DNA of 24,352 nt, from contig RFHL01000305.1 in assembly GCA_003696875.1 (NCBI GenBank), positions 1 through 24,352 of the forward strand, given 5' to 3'. The notes under the pieces were generated by a model that was not told the DNA's origin, searched no databases, and saw only the letters and a program-made list of their open reading frames with translations. The position numbers were made by a program, and so were the translations under genes. This DNA comes from Bacteroidota bacterium. GTDB taxonomy: Bacteria; Bacteroidota; Bacteroidia; J057. Of the stretch, positions 1 to 7,216 are shown piece by piece. Within the stretch, counting starts at the first letter, position 1. Every line of letters starts with the position of its first letter.

Positions 1-200
1 GAATCCCGCAGTACGCGCAGGCTGTCCATATAGCGCAACGCATACAGGGAGTCGCGCATCCGTACGGAGTCGATCAGGGCACGCTGCTCAGCGGCGGTAC
101 GGGCCGCCGGGCGACAGGACCAGCCCGGAGCCGCAAAACATGCCAAGATGAAAAGCACTGCTCCTATCTTTCTGGTTTGGAGGAGATTTGCACACCGCAT
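1..200 (-). CDS. Partial exported protein, N-terminus only
   Basis: Leftward reading frame that runs off the left edge of the window, so only about 66 N-terminal residues are visible. It starts at the ATG complementary to 198-200. The N-terminus is basic (MRCANLLQTRKIG) and is followed by a hydrophobic stretch (AVLFILACFAAPGW) and SCRP, which fits an export signal. The cysteine at the end of GWSC could be a lipid attachment site, but Trp at -2 is unusual for a lipobox. The rest is rich in Arg, Asp and Ser (DSVRMRDSLYALRYMDSLR) and looks helical. No family can be assigned from this fragment. It is divergent from the lipoprotein gene at 332, with a shared 131-base intergenic region. Confidence 0.6.
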   Translation of the reverse strand, partial: MRCANLLQTRKIGAVLFILACFAAPGWSCRPAARTAAEQRALIDSVRMRDSLYALRYMDSLRVLRD

Positions 201-205
201 AGCAG

Positions 206-213
206 CAAAGATA
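206..213 (-). promoter_or_regulatory. Possible -7 promoter element, nearly leaderless
   Basis: On the minus strand this reads TATCTTTG, an exact match to the Bacteroidota -7 consensus TAnnTTTG. It ends five bases before the ATG of the leftward gene, so a transcript from here would have almost no leader. The nearest TTTG upstream is only 13 bases away, shorter than the usual 17-20, which weakens the call. Confidence 0.3.
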
Positions 214-331
214 GGGGCTTTTTCTGCAAAAAATCCGGCCATTCCTTTATATTCATCGGAAAAATATCGCATTTTTGAGCGCACGGTTTCCACAACGGCC
301 TGGCTTCTTCCTTCCTCCTAACCCTCCTGTT

Positions 332-1315
332 ATGATGCGTAAGATTACGCCTCCTTCCCCGCATTGGCGGCTGGCAAGCCTCTTTTCCCTCTTGGTGCTC
401 GCACTCGTTGGCTGTAAGCAAGACCCATCGCTGGACGAACTCATTCCCGCCGACGGGGCGCCGGCCATCACCATCATTTCGCCTTCGAGCACCCGTTTTT
501 TGAGCCAGGCCGGTCAGTCCGTTACGGTCACCTTTCAGTTGGCTGATAACGAAGCTCTGAAGCTGTTTCGGGCGGTGCCCCGCATCTACGATGCCAAGGA
601 TTCGCTCATCGGCGATGCGCTCCCCCTCGACTTTGAAATCACCGGCACCAACGTCACCTTTCCCTTTACCCTGACCGTGCCGGCGCTGGACCCCTTCTAC
701 AAAATCCAGTACAACTGCTACGTCATCGACAAGAAGGGCGCTTTTGCTACCACCAACTTCTGGGTGAGCGTGGTTCCAGATCCCTCCGACCCGCCCCTAT
801 ACCGTACGCTGACGTACACGGGTGACACCATTTTCAACCCCAACGGAAACAAGGATTACGCTTTCAACTTTACCAGCCGGGCCAAGCTGCCTACCACCGA
901 TGGTCCTTACAGCGGCACCACCTCCACGCAGCGCCTGCAGATGGACATCGCCCTGCGAACCATCCCCATTCCGCCCAGCCTTACCCAGACCTGGGAGCCC
1001 TTTTTGATCTCCCCGAACAATGGCGAGCTGGGCCTGGACTCGGTCTTTGTCGTCGTCAATGCCTCCGTCTTCAACTACGATGCAGCCGACTACAACACCA
1101 TCTACCGGGCGTTCTTCTCCGATCCCTCCCCGGCGACACAGACCCCGCTGCTGTATGACCTGGATCCCAACGATTACATCATCGTGCGGCTCATCAAGGC
1201 CCCGCAGCCGCAGTTTGCGGTCATCCGTATCCAGCAGGTCAAGGATGACCTGCAGGGCGGGGTATTTGGCAACAACGATCAGCTGATCTTTGATTATAAA
1301 GTGACCACGCCTTAG
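332..1315 (+). CDS. Lipoprotein of unknown function with Ig-like N-terminal region
   Basis: 327 residues from the first of two adjacent ATG codons at 332 and 335. The frame is open upstream, but these are the starts that place a signal peptide correctly. Residues 13-28 form a lipoprotein signal ending in the lipobox LVGC (Cys28), so the mature protein should be lipid-anchored. Residues about 43-150 (AITIISPSSTRFLSQAGQSV onward) look like a beta-sandwich/Ig-type domain that alternates hydrophobic strands, with phrases such as VTVTFQLADNEAL and FWVSVVPDP. The C-terminal half has Tyr/Asp/Asn-rich strands and no recognised catalytic motif. It resembles Bacteroidota surface lipoproteins of unknown function. 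A strong terminator follows at 1395-1422. The nearest -7-like word upstream is CATTTTTG at 270-277, one mismatch from consensus. Confidence 0.8.
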   Translation: MMRKITPPSPHWRLASLFSLLVLALVGCKQDPSLDELIPADGAPAITIISPSSTRFLSQAGQSVTVTFQLADNEALKLFRAVPRIYDAKDSLIGDALPLDFEITGTNVTFPFTLTVPALDPFYKIQYNCYVIDKKGAFATTNFWVSVVPDPSDPPLYRTLTYTGDTIFNPNGNKDYAFNFTSRAKLPTTDGPYSGTTSTQRLQMDIALRTIPIPPSLTQTWEPFLISPNNGELGLDSVFVVVNASVFNYDAADYNTIYRAFFSDPSPATQTPLLYDLDPNDYIIVRLIKAPQPQFAVIRIQQVKDDLQGGVFGNNDQLIFDYKVTTP

Positions 1316-1394
1316 CCGAGGCTGGAATCGGGCGGTTAGACGTCTTTGTTCAAGCCTCATCTGCCAAAGCGAGAAATTCATCACATCCCTTTTG

Positions 1395-1422
1395 GCGCTT
1401 CCCCCGGGAAGCGCTTTTTTTT
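1395..1422 (+). terminator. Rho-independent terminator
   Basis: GCGCTTCCC (1395-1403) can pair with GGGAAGCGC (1406-1414), in practice an eight-pair stem with a four-base loop, followed directly by eight T (1415-1422). It lies 80 bases after the stop of the lipoprotein gene and only four bases before the ATG of the methyltransferase at 1427. Confidence 0.85.
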
Positions 1423-1426
1423 GCCG

Positions 1427-2215
1427 ATGGCTATTTTTACCCTCCGGGCCTGGCTGGCCCATCAGTGGGCGGCCCGCTCCCTCCGGGGGGCAGGCTCCGA
1501 TGCGGTCCGGGACCTGGCCCAGCAGGTGCTGCGCCGCCCGCCCCCTGCGGCGGCGGCTCCCATCGAGGCGCTGCGACAGCGCCTGTACCAGGACGCCACC
1601 CTGATAGAGGTGCTGGACCTGGGAGCCGGCCCTGGCCGGCAAGGCGGCGGGGTGCGTTCGGTGTCCCTGCGCCGCCTGGCGCGGCGCTCGGCCTGCTCGC
1701 CCCGCAAGGGGGCGGTGCTGCACCGGCTGGTGCAGTACGCGGCGCCCCAGCGTCCGCTGGAACTAGGCACAAACCTGGGCCTCTCGGCCGCCTACCTGGC
1801 GAGTGCGCTCACGGGTTGCGCCCGTCTGCACAGCATCGAGGGGGCCCCGGCCCTCGCGAGCCGGGCCCAGCAACACCTGCAGGCCCTGAGCCTCCCAGCC
1901 ACCGTCCACACCGGTGACTTCGCCGAGGTGCTCACCCATACCCTACCCCCGGCCGGCTACCGGCCTGACTTCGTCTATCTCGACGGCAACCATCGCTATG
2001 CGCCTACCATGGCCTACCTGGATCGGCTGATCCCTCATATGCCGGCTGGCAGTTGGCTGGTCCTGGATGATCTGTACTGGTCGCCGGGTATGGCCCGGGC
2101 CTGGCGGGCGCTCTGCGCCCGGCCGGAGGTATCGCTCAGCATAGACCTCTTCTGGTTGGGGATCGTCCGCTTGCATGCTCCTCCACACCAAGGGACTTAT
2201 CGACTGCGCTGGTGA
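1427..2215 (+). CDS. Class I SAM-dependent methyltransferase
   Basis: 262 residues from the ATG at 1427. The frame is open to 1346, but that extension would translate the terminator hairpin, so 1427 is preferred. The SAM-binding motif I is LELGTNLGLSAAYLA (residues 111-125). SIEGAP (136-141) supplies the acidic residue expected to contact the SAM ribose. DFVYLDGNHRYAPTM (181-195) and LVLDDLYWSPGM (211-222) match the later motifs of small-molecule/O-methyltransferase-like proteins (Methyltransf_24 type). An N-terminal part (DLGAGPG at 64-70, then an Arg/Ser-rich stretch) precedes the Rossmann core, as in Bacteroidota relatives. The protein should be soluble and cytoplasmic; the substrate is unknown. 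No clear promoter was found between the terminator and the start. Confidence 0.85.
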   Translation: MAIFTLRAWLAHQWAARSLRGAGSDAVRDLAQQVLRRPPPAAAAPIEALRQRLYQDATLIEVLDLGAGPGRQGGGVRSVSLRRLARRSACSPRKGAVLHRLVQYAAPQRPLELGTNLGLSAAYLASALTGCARLHSIEGAPALASRAQQHLQALSLPATVHTGDFAEVLTHTLPPAGYRPDFVYLDGNHRYAPTMAYLDRLIPHMPAGSWLVLDDLYWSPGMARAWRALCARPEVSLSIDLFWLGIVRLHAPPHQGTYRLRW

Positions 2216-2314
2216 GCCCCTTGAGAATGGTAGAGCAGGTGACGCCGAGCGGGCATCAGCCAATAATCTTCCTTATTCGTTCGTTGGGTTGTAGACCAAA
2301 CCTAAATTCTTGCT

Positions 2315-2743
2315 ATGAAGCCCCTCTCTTTTGCTTTCCTGCCTATTCTCCTCCTCTCCCTGAGTTTGACCGCCTGCAAGTATGAAGACGGCCCGCTCAT
2401 AAGCCTGTCCAGTCCGGCCAAGCGGGTCGCAAACGTCTGGGAAGTAGACCGGGCCACCAATGCAGATGGCGACGACGTCAGCGACGACTTCGACACCTGG
2501 GAGTTTACCTTTGAAGAAGACGGCACCGCCGAAGTGACCTTTGACATCCTTTCCTTTCCCACGACCCTGACGGGTGACTGGAACCTGCTCGACAGCGACC
2601 AGAACCTGCAGCTGCTTACCTCCGACCCCACCGGGCTGGTGACATTCAATGAGGAGTTTGTCATCACCCGCCTTACGACCAAGGAACTATGGCTGCGGGA
2701 CGTCAGTGACTCCTTGCGCACCTTCCAGCTGGAGGTGAAATAA
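2315..2743 (+). CDS. Small lipoprotein, lipocalin-like, KYEDGP family
   Basis: 142 residues. The signal sequence ends in the lipobox LTAC (Cys21) and is followed at once by KYEDGP. The mature part begins with a short SLSSPAKRVANVWEV segment and then shows strands typical of small lipocalin-like Bacteroidota lipoproteins: WEFTFEEDGTAEVTF, then TGDWNLLDSDQNLQL, then FVITRLTTKELWL. The last phrase (ITRLTTKELW) is a family hallmark. No catalytic residues are evident. A paralogue with the same C-x-YEDGP start and RRLTADELW ending is encoded on the other strand at 10409-10873. Function is unknown; ligand binding or an envelope-structural role are guesses. The gene is flanked by a 99-base upstream gap and a strong terminator at 2765-2799, so it is probably monocistronic. 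Confidence 0.85.
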   Translation: MKPLSFAFLPILLLSLSLTACKYEDGPLISLSSPAKRVANVWEVDRATNADGDDVSDDFDTWEFTFEEDGTAEVTFDILSFPTTLTGDWNLLDSDQNLQLLTSDPTGLVTFNEEFVITRLTTKELWLRDVSDSLRTFQLEVK

Positions 2744-2764
2744 TAGTTGGAAAAAGTGAATTTT

Positions 2765-2799
2765 ACGGCCTGTCATTCATGCGGATGACAGGCCGTTTT
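2765..2799 (+). terminator. Rho-independent terminator after the lipoprotein gene
   Basis: A perfect 12-pair stem: ACGGCCTGTCAT (2765-2776) pairs with ATGACAGGCCGT (2785-2796), with an eight-base loop and a short T run (2796-2799). It starts 22 bases after the stop codon at 2743. Confidence 0.85.
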
Positions 2800-2878
2800 G
2801 TATGCAACAGGGAAGGCGTATTTCATCAAATGTAAAAAACCCCGGCTCAGCCGTCAATATTGCTACCTGGCTGGATGG

Positions 2879-2906
2879 TTGCCAGAGGAGAAAATACCTA
2901 TTTTTG
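2879..2906 (+). promoter_or_regulatory. Bacteroidota-type promoter (-33 TTG / -7 TAnnTTTG)
   Basis: TTG at 2879-2881, a 17-base spacer, then TATTTTTG at 2899-2906, an exact match to TAnnTTTG. Transcription would begin near 2910, giving a leader of about 45 bases to the ATG at 2955. This is the best promoter match in the window and supports the small gene downstream. Confidence 0.65.
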
Positions 2907-2954
2907 TAAAAGTCTTACATCATTGTCTGTACCTGGCCCACACACGTTTCGATC

Positions 2955-3122
2955 ATGAGTACCACACTTGAGCTTCTCGTCACCTTGCTTTGGATTGCCT
3001 TTTTCCTGGCGGCCTTTTTGGGGGTCAAGCATGAATACGATCAAATGCACCGGGACAAGCGTGGCAAACTGGAGGCCCACGGCCTCGAAGACGATGATCC
3101 GGTCTATCTGATCAAGTCCTGA
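2955..3122 (+). CDS. 55-residue single-pass membrane protein
   Basis: A short frame of 55 codons plus TGA. Residues 5-24 (LELLVTLLWIAFFLAAFLGV) form one hydrophobic membrane helix; the rest (KHEYDQMHRDKRGKLEAHG, then LEDDDPVYLIKS) is charged and probably cytoplasmic or periplasmic. It has its own promoter (2879-2906) and its own terminator (3144-3180), so it is a compact one-gene unit, which makes it much more credible than a random short frame. No known family is recognised. Small helix-plus-charged-tail proteins often modulate membrane complexes, but nothing here shows a partner. Confidence 0.65.
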   Translation: MSTTLELLVTLLWIAFFLAAFLGVKHEYDQMHRDKRGKLEAHGLEDDDPVYLIKS

Positions 3123-3143
3123 TCATCCCCATACCAACAGATC

Positions 3144-3180
3144 AAGCGGAGAACGGCATATAGCTGTTCTCCGCTTTTCT
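3144..3180 (+). terminator. Rho-independent terminator, possibly shared by convergent genes
   Basis: AAGCGGAGAAC (3144-3154) pairs perfectly with GTTCTCCGCTT (3166-3176) over 11 bases, and the T-rich TTTTCTTT follows (3175-3182). It lies between the small gene ending at 3122 and the convergent dehydrogenase gene ending at 3198. Read from the other strand the stem is followed by GATCTG, so it works best for the rightward gene. Confidence 0.85.
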
Positions 3181-3197
3181 TTCCTAATCAATAGCCC

Positions 3198-5288
3198 TTA
3201 CCAAGCCAGCAGCGCCTGCAGGCGCTGGGTCAGCTTGGCCCCATTGGGGAGCATGGCGGCCTCCAGGTCGCTGTTGAGGGGGATAGCCGGCGTATTTTCG
3301 GCGCCCATGACCTGCACCGGGGCATCGAGCCAGGTAAAGCAGCGGCTGCCGATGCGGCCTGCCAGCGACTCGGCAAAGGAATTGCGCCAGGACTCTTCGG
3401 TGAGTACCATCACCCGGTTGTGGGCTTTGACGCCGGCCTCGATCGCTGGCCAATCCAGCGGCTCCAGGCTGCGCAGGTCGAGGATCTCGACCTGACCGGG
3501 CAGTTGCTCGGCGGCCTGCAAGGTCCAGTGCACCCCCATGCCATAGGTGACAACCAATACGGTCTCGCCCGTCTCGACTTTGGCGGGGTCGGCAGCGAGG
3601 AAGGTTCGGGCCTTACCCAGCGGTACAACGTAATCGTCGGAAGGCTCCACACAGCGGGCCGCCTTGCTACCCGGCACCTTGCTCCAGTACAGGCCTTTAT
3701 GCTCCAGGAGAATGACAGGGTTAGGGTCTAAAAAAGCCGCCCGCAGCAGGCCCTTCATGTCGGCCGCATTGGAGGGGTATACGACCTTGGTCCCCCGAAC
3801 GGTGAGCAGCGTGGATTCGATGCTGGAGGAGTGAAAAGGCCCCCCGCTGCCATAGGCCCCGATGGGCACCCGGATGAGAGCCTGCACGGGCCACTTACCA
3901 TGAGACAGGTAGTAGGAGCGACTCACTTCGGCAAAGAGCTGGTTGAAGCCGGGCCAAAAATAGTCGGCAAACTGTACCTCCACGATCGGCTTACAGCCGA
4001 CGGCCGACATGCCGACCGTGCTGCCGATGATATAGCCTTCCTGAATCGGGGTATTGAATACACGCTGATCGCCATAACGCTTGGCCAGCAAGGCCGCCTC
4101 GCGGAAAACACCCCCCAGCTCGCCGCCGACATCTTGTCCATATAGCAGCGACTCGGGAAACTCTGCCAAAATCCGGTCTACGGCATGCAAAGCGGCATCG
4201 ACCATCACGACGGGCTCGGCTCCGGCGGGCTCCCGCTCGCCGGCCTCCTCGGTTACGGGCGTAGGGGCATAGATAAAGGTATGCAGATCCTCCTCGGGCC
4301 GGGGATCCTCGGCCTGATGGGCTTGTTCCAGGGCCTCGACCACCGCAGCGCGGCAGCGGTCCTGAGTCTCCTTGAGCGCATCGGCGCCCAGGCCCTGGGC
4401 CTTGAGGGTGGCCGCAAGCTGCGGCAGGGGATCGCGGGTCTGGTGCGCCTCCAGGTCGGTGCGATACCATTCGCGCCGCACCCCGGAGGTGTGGTGGCTC
4501 AGCAGAGGTACCCGCGCGTGTATGAGGAAGGGCCGCCGCTCTTGCCGCATGAGGTCCAGGACCTCGGCCAGCAGTTGATAGCAGGCCACAAAGTCGGTCC
4601 CGTCGACCTCGCGCACCTCAATGCCGGCAAAGCCGGCAGCGAAAGCCGCCGCGTCCTGGGCATACATTTCCTCGCCCCGGGCCGAAATGCCCCAGCCATT
4701 GTCCTGAACCAGGTAGAGCACCGGGTACTGATGCAGAGCCGCCATTTGCAGGGCCTCGGCTACCTCACCCTCCGTCATGGCGCCATCGCCGATGGAGCAA
4801 ACCGATACCGGCGGGGTTTCCCGCTCGGCCGGACTCAGGAGCCCTTGTCGCTCACGGTATTGGATCCCCTGCGCCACGCCCGTGGCGGGGATGGCTTGCA
4901 TCCCCGTCGAGGACGATTGGTGCGGAATCTTGGGCATATGCTCCCGCCGCAGGCTGGGATGCGCATAGTAGGTGCGTCCCCCCGAGAAAGGGTCGTCCCG
5001 CTTGGCAAAGAGTTGCAACATCAGCTCATAGGGTGTCATCCCCAGTCCCAGCAAGAGCGCATCGTCGCGGTAATACGGCGAAACAAAGTCCACCGGACGG
5101 AGCTGCATCCCCAACGCCAACTGAATGGCCTCGTGGCCCCGGGCGGTGGCATGCACATACTTGGCGGTCATCGTCTTTCGCTCCTCATAAAGGTCAGACA
5201 TCGCAGCCGCAGTACACATCAGGCTGTAGGCCTTTTCCAGCAAGGCCTGGCTCAAAATGGTTTTATCTATGTTGGGAGACGTACTCAT
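3198..5288 (-). CDS. Fused 2-oxoacid dehydrogenase E1 component (alpha + beta)
   Basis: 696 residues. The N-terminal half (about 15-340) is an E1 alpha subunit with the thiamine-diphosphate motif: GDG at 167-169, then about 27 residues to Asn197 in VQDNGWGIS. The C-terminal half (about 360-696) is an E1 beta subunit with GQDVGGELGGVFREA (384-398) and the conserved GGPFHS segment (His486). Together they decarboxylate a 2-oxoacid and pass the acyl group to the lipoyl E2. The sequence looks more like branched-chain 2-oxoacid or generic E1 than the pyruvate AceE type, but the substrate is not certain. This alpha-beta fusion is common in Bacteroidota. No E2 or E3 gene is adjacent, so the complex partners are elsewhere. 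The gene is convergent with the small membrane protein gene and divergent from the TPR gene. Confidence 0.92.
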   Translation of the reverse strand: MSTSPNIDKTILSQALLEKAYSLMCTAAAMSDLYEERKTMTAKYVHATARGHEAIQLALGMQLRPVDFVSPYYRDDALLLGLGMTPYELMLQLFAKRDDPFSGGRTYYAHPSLRREHMPKIPHQSSSTGMQAIPATGVAQGIQYRERQGLLSPAERETPPVSVCSIGDGAMTEGEVAEALQMAALHQYPVLYLVQDNGWGISARGEEMYAQDAAAFAAGFAGIEVREVDGTDFVACYQLLAEVLDLMRQERRPFLIHARVPLLSHHTSGVRREWYRTDLEAHQTRDPLPQLAATLKAQGLGADALKETQDRCRAAVVEALEQAHQAEDPRPEEDLHTFIYAPTPVTEEAGEREPAGAEPVVMVDAALHAVDRILAEFPESLLYGQDVGGELGGVFREAALLAKRYGDQRVFNTPIQEGYIIGSTVGMSAVGCKPIVEVQFADYFWPGFNQLFAEVSRSYYLSHGKWPVQALIRVPIGAYGSGGPFHSSSIESTLLTVRGTKVVYPSNAADMKGLLRAAFLDPNPVILLEHKGLYWSKVPGSKAARCVEPSDDYVVPLGKARTFLAADPAKVETGETVLVVTYGMGVHWTLQAAEQLPGQVEILDLRSLEPLDWPAIEAGVKAHNRVMVLTEESWRNSFAESLAGRIGSRCFTWLDAPVQVMGAENTPAIPLNSDLEAAMLPNGAKLTQRLQALLAW

Positions 5289-5351
5289 AGGTCAAGAAAA
5301 TATGAAGAAAAAAGCCTAGTCCGAATCCAACCCGGCTCGGCCAGGCAACCT

Positions 5352-5359
5352 GAAATATA
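5352..5359 (-). promoter_or_regulatory. Possible -7 element for the E1 gene
   Basis: On the minus strand this reads TATATTTC, one mismatch from TAnnTTTG, with TTCG about 18 bases upstream as a weak -33. It would give a leader of about 60 bases to the ATG at 5288. Confidence 0.25.
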
Positions 5360-5419
5360 CAGTTTTTTGTAGAGACGAACTAATGGACGTCAGGCAAGGA
5401 ATCAATCTGAAGCGTAGGG

Positions 5420-5449
5420 TTGCCACCCTACCGGAGGCAAGTCTTTTTG
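5420..5449 (+). promoter_or_regulatory. Possible promoter of the TPR gene
   Basis: TTG at 5420-5422, a 19-base spacer, and TCTTTTTG at 5442-5449, one mismatch from TAnnTTTG. The -33 element sits inside a small inverted repeat, GTAGGGT (5414-5420) and ACCCTAC (5425-5431). Transcription would start near 5453, leaving a leader of about 80 bases that contains the C10 tract. Confidence 0.35.
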
Positions 5450-5517
5450 TGTACCTTGCACCAGGCTTTCATCAAGCAACCTCCTTGCCGTCGACTTGTT
5501 TTCATTTACCCTATTGT

Positions 5518-5527
5518 CCCCCCCCCC
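5518..5527 (+). repeat. Homopolymeric tract of ten C in a gene leader
   Basis: Ten consecutive C end seven bases before the ATG at 5535, where a ribosome-binding region would lie. Tracts of this length are prone to slipped-strand length changes. Confidence 0.9.
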
Positions 5528-5534
5528 ACAAAAC

Positions 5535-6509
5535 ATGGACAACCAGCAATACGAAGAACGCATCGCCCAAGGCTGGAACCTTATCTCTGAAGAAGCCTGG
5601 CCCGAGGCTATCGCCCTGGCCGAGAGCCTAATAGAGACCGGGGAGGTCTCCGGCTATCGGATCAAGGCTGCTGCCCAGCAGTTGGGGCAGGAGGATCTCG
5701 AAGCCGCCAAGGCCACTCTGAGTGAGGCCATACACCAAAGCCCGGAAGCCTGGGACCTGCGCATGCAGTTTGCCACCCTGCTCGCCGAGATGAAGGATTA
5801 TGAGGAGGCCCATACCCAACTGGAGCAGGCAATCGCCCTACCCGAGGCCGAGGAACACTGGGTTACCTACAACAAAGCGATTCTGCTGCTTCGGGAGGAG
5901 CGCTGGGAAGAGGGACTGAACCTCCTGCAGGAGCTAGAGCATCCCGAAGTCATCAATGACGCCTTTTGCCTGCAGATGGAGGTCCTGGACGCCTTTGGGC
6001 AATATGACACCATCCTTGAGATGGCCGAAGCCGACCTGGAGCTGATGCAGGTACCCGGCACGATGGAAGAAGCCACCACCATGGCCCGCATTTGCACCTA
6101 CATTGCCACGGCGGCCTGGTACGAAGAGAAAGGCGGGGAGATGGTCCGGCACTACCTCAAGCAGGCCTTTGTCTACGATCGTACCCTGGACGATGCGCTC
6201 TGGTTGCTCCGAGAGCTGGAGGGCGAGTTTCACGACGACTCCAAGGTGTATACCCTGCAGGTGCAGGGCCTGCTCTTGCCCGAAAGCCCCGAGGAGGGGC
6301 TCCTCCCATTTGTGGCCCAATTCGGCGTGGTGGCCCGCAGCCCCGAGGCCGCCTTTGACATGGTGCGCCGCTTCGAGCAGGAATCAGTCAAGCCTGATTC
6401 GCTTTCCTTCATGGTGCTGGAGGAGGCAGACAAGGATGACGACTTCGAAGACGGCATCTACATGGTCACTCCCTATCAGTTTCCGGAAGATGTATCCGCT
6501 GATTCATAG
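5535..6509 (+). CDS. TPR-type helical repeat protein
   Basis: 324 residues from the ATG at 5535; an upstream in-frame extension would translate the C10 tract as prolines and is not favoured. There is no signal peptide. Residues about 5-230 are paired amphipathic helices of tetratricopeptide type: EAWPEAIALAESLIETG, then EDLEAAKATLSEAIHQSPEA, then KDYEEAHTQLEQAIALPEAE, then ERWEEGLNLLQELEHPE. The protein is strongly acidic. Residues about 238-324 form a separate region (VYTLQVQGLLLPESPEEG, then VVARSPEAAFDMVRRFE) that looks alpha/beta, with the tail EADKDDDFEDGIYMVTPYQF. It is likely a cytoplasmic scaffold for protein contacts; the partner is unknown. Its stop codon abuts that of the convergent barrel gene, with a six-base overlap. 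Confidence 0.82.
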   Translation: MDNQQYEERIAQGWNLISEEAWPEAIALAESLIETGEVSGYRIKAAAQQLGQEDLEAAKATLSEAIHQSPEAWDLRMQFATLLAEMKDYEEAHTQLEQAIALPEAEEHWVTYNKAILLLREERWEEGLNLLQELEHPEVINDAFCLQMEVLDAFGQYDTILEMAEADLELMQVPGTMEEATTMARICTYIATAAWYEEKGGEMVRHYLKQAFVYDRTLDDALWLLRELEGEFHDDSKVYTLQVQGLLLPESPEEGLLPFVAQFGVVARSPEAAFDMVRRFEQESVKPDSLSFMVLEEADKDDDFEDGIYMVTPYQFPEDVSADS

Positions 6510-7145
6510 GGCCAAACCGATGCGCAGCCGCGCCACGGGTCCCATTTGCCAGTGCCCCCCGGGGTCTGACCCGGTCGCCACCAACCGCTGGTAGCGACCC
6601 TCCAGGCCCATCCTAAAATCGGCAAAGCCCCACCGCAGGATGCGGCGTTGCACCCCAAACAAAGGCGCAAAGGCCAGGCGATCAGGATAGAGGTAGGCGG
6701 CCCCCAACTCCGGCTGCCCGGGCAGCCGCGGAGCCCGCAAGCGCACGCTGGTACTGATCGTGACATAGTTGCCGGAAAAATTGCTGGCCCGGTGACCAGC
6801 CCCCACTTGATGAGCCTGGAACAAGTAGTTGCGGGGCTCCATCGTCACCGTATAAGCAGGGTCCGGCCGGCCCACGACACGTCCATAGTAGATGTCGCTT
6901 ACCCCCTCGACCAGAAAAGACCAGGCCGGAGATACCTTGTGTTCATAACCCAGACGGGCCTGCCCGTAGAGGACGCCGTGCACGCGGTCCTGTAGCAGGC
7001 CCACCAGATCTATCTTCAGCATATTCCGTTCGGAGCGCTGATAGCCAAAGACATCTGGTTCTGTGGGCTGGCCCCACAGCAGGCAGGGAAGACTGACCAT
7101 CAGCAGCCACCCCCAGCGCCCTATACCCAATAGGCCTGCTTTCAT
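6504..7145 (-). CDS. Exported protein, probable outer-membrane beta-barrel
   Basis: 213 residues from the ATG complementary to 7143-7145; the frame is open further upstream but this start gives a proper signal peptide (MKAGLLGIGRWGWLLMVSLP, cleavage near LLWGQ at 26). The mature part alternates hydrophobic and polar residues in strands with many aromatic and Gly residues: GVLYGQARLGYEHKVSP, then SFLVEGVSDIYYGRVV, then NYVTISTSVRLRAP, and near the C-terminus GHWQMGPVARLRIGLAL. This pattern fits a small outer-membrane barrel, but no named family is recognised. It is the last gene of a leftward set with the lipoprotein at 7205-7873, 59 bases apart. It overlaps the convergent TPR gene by six bases, the two stop codons sitting back to back. 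Confidence 0.7.
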   Translation of the reverse strand: MKAGLLGIGRWGWLLMVSLPCLLWGQPTEPDVFGYQRSERNMLKIDLVGLLQDRVHGVLYGQARLGYEHKVSPAWSFLVEGVSDIYYGRVVGRPDPAYTVTMEPRNYLFQAHQVGAGHRASNFSGNYVTISTSVRLRAPRLPGQPELGAAYLYPDRLAFAPLFGVQRRILRWGFADFRMGLEGRYQRLVATGSDPGGHWQMGPVARLRIGLAL

Positions 7146-7198
7146 ACCGTAAAGATTGCGTAGGTCTGGCCCAAAACCAAGGCAAAAACGCCCCTCCG

Positions 7199-7216
7199 CC
7201 CGGCCTACAGGCCGGG
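7199..7216 (-). other. Hairpin spanning the lipoprotein stop codon
   Basis: Seven to eight perfect pairs (CCCGGCCT / AGGCCGGG) enclose the TAG stop of the lipoprotein gene. On the minus strand a run of five T occurs ten bases after the stem, too far for a classical terminator. It could instead stabilise the message 3' end or reduce readthrough into the barrel gene. Confidence 0.45.

Noticed and set aside
797..1723. Leftward open frame of 308 codons
   Set aside because: It spans two rightward genes and the terminator between them, with an Arg/Gly/Gln-rich product typical of shadow frames.
4185..5372. Long rightward open frame of 395 codons opposite the E1 gene
   Set aside because: Antisense to a clear E1 alpha/beta coding sequence; its product is low-complexity and without domains, as expected in GC-rich DNA.
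5383..5631. 82-codon frame overlapping the TPR gene start
   Set aside because: It passes through the C10 tract and overlaps the TPR gene in another frame; no domain or promoter support.
7199..7216. Hairpin at the lipoprotein stop as an intrinsic terminator
   Set aside because: The T run is ten bases from the stem, so it was listed only as a structure of unknown role.
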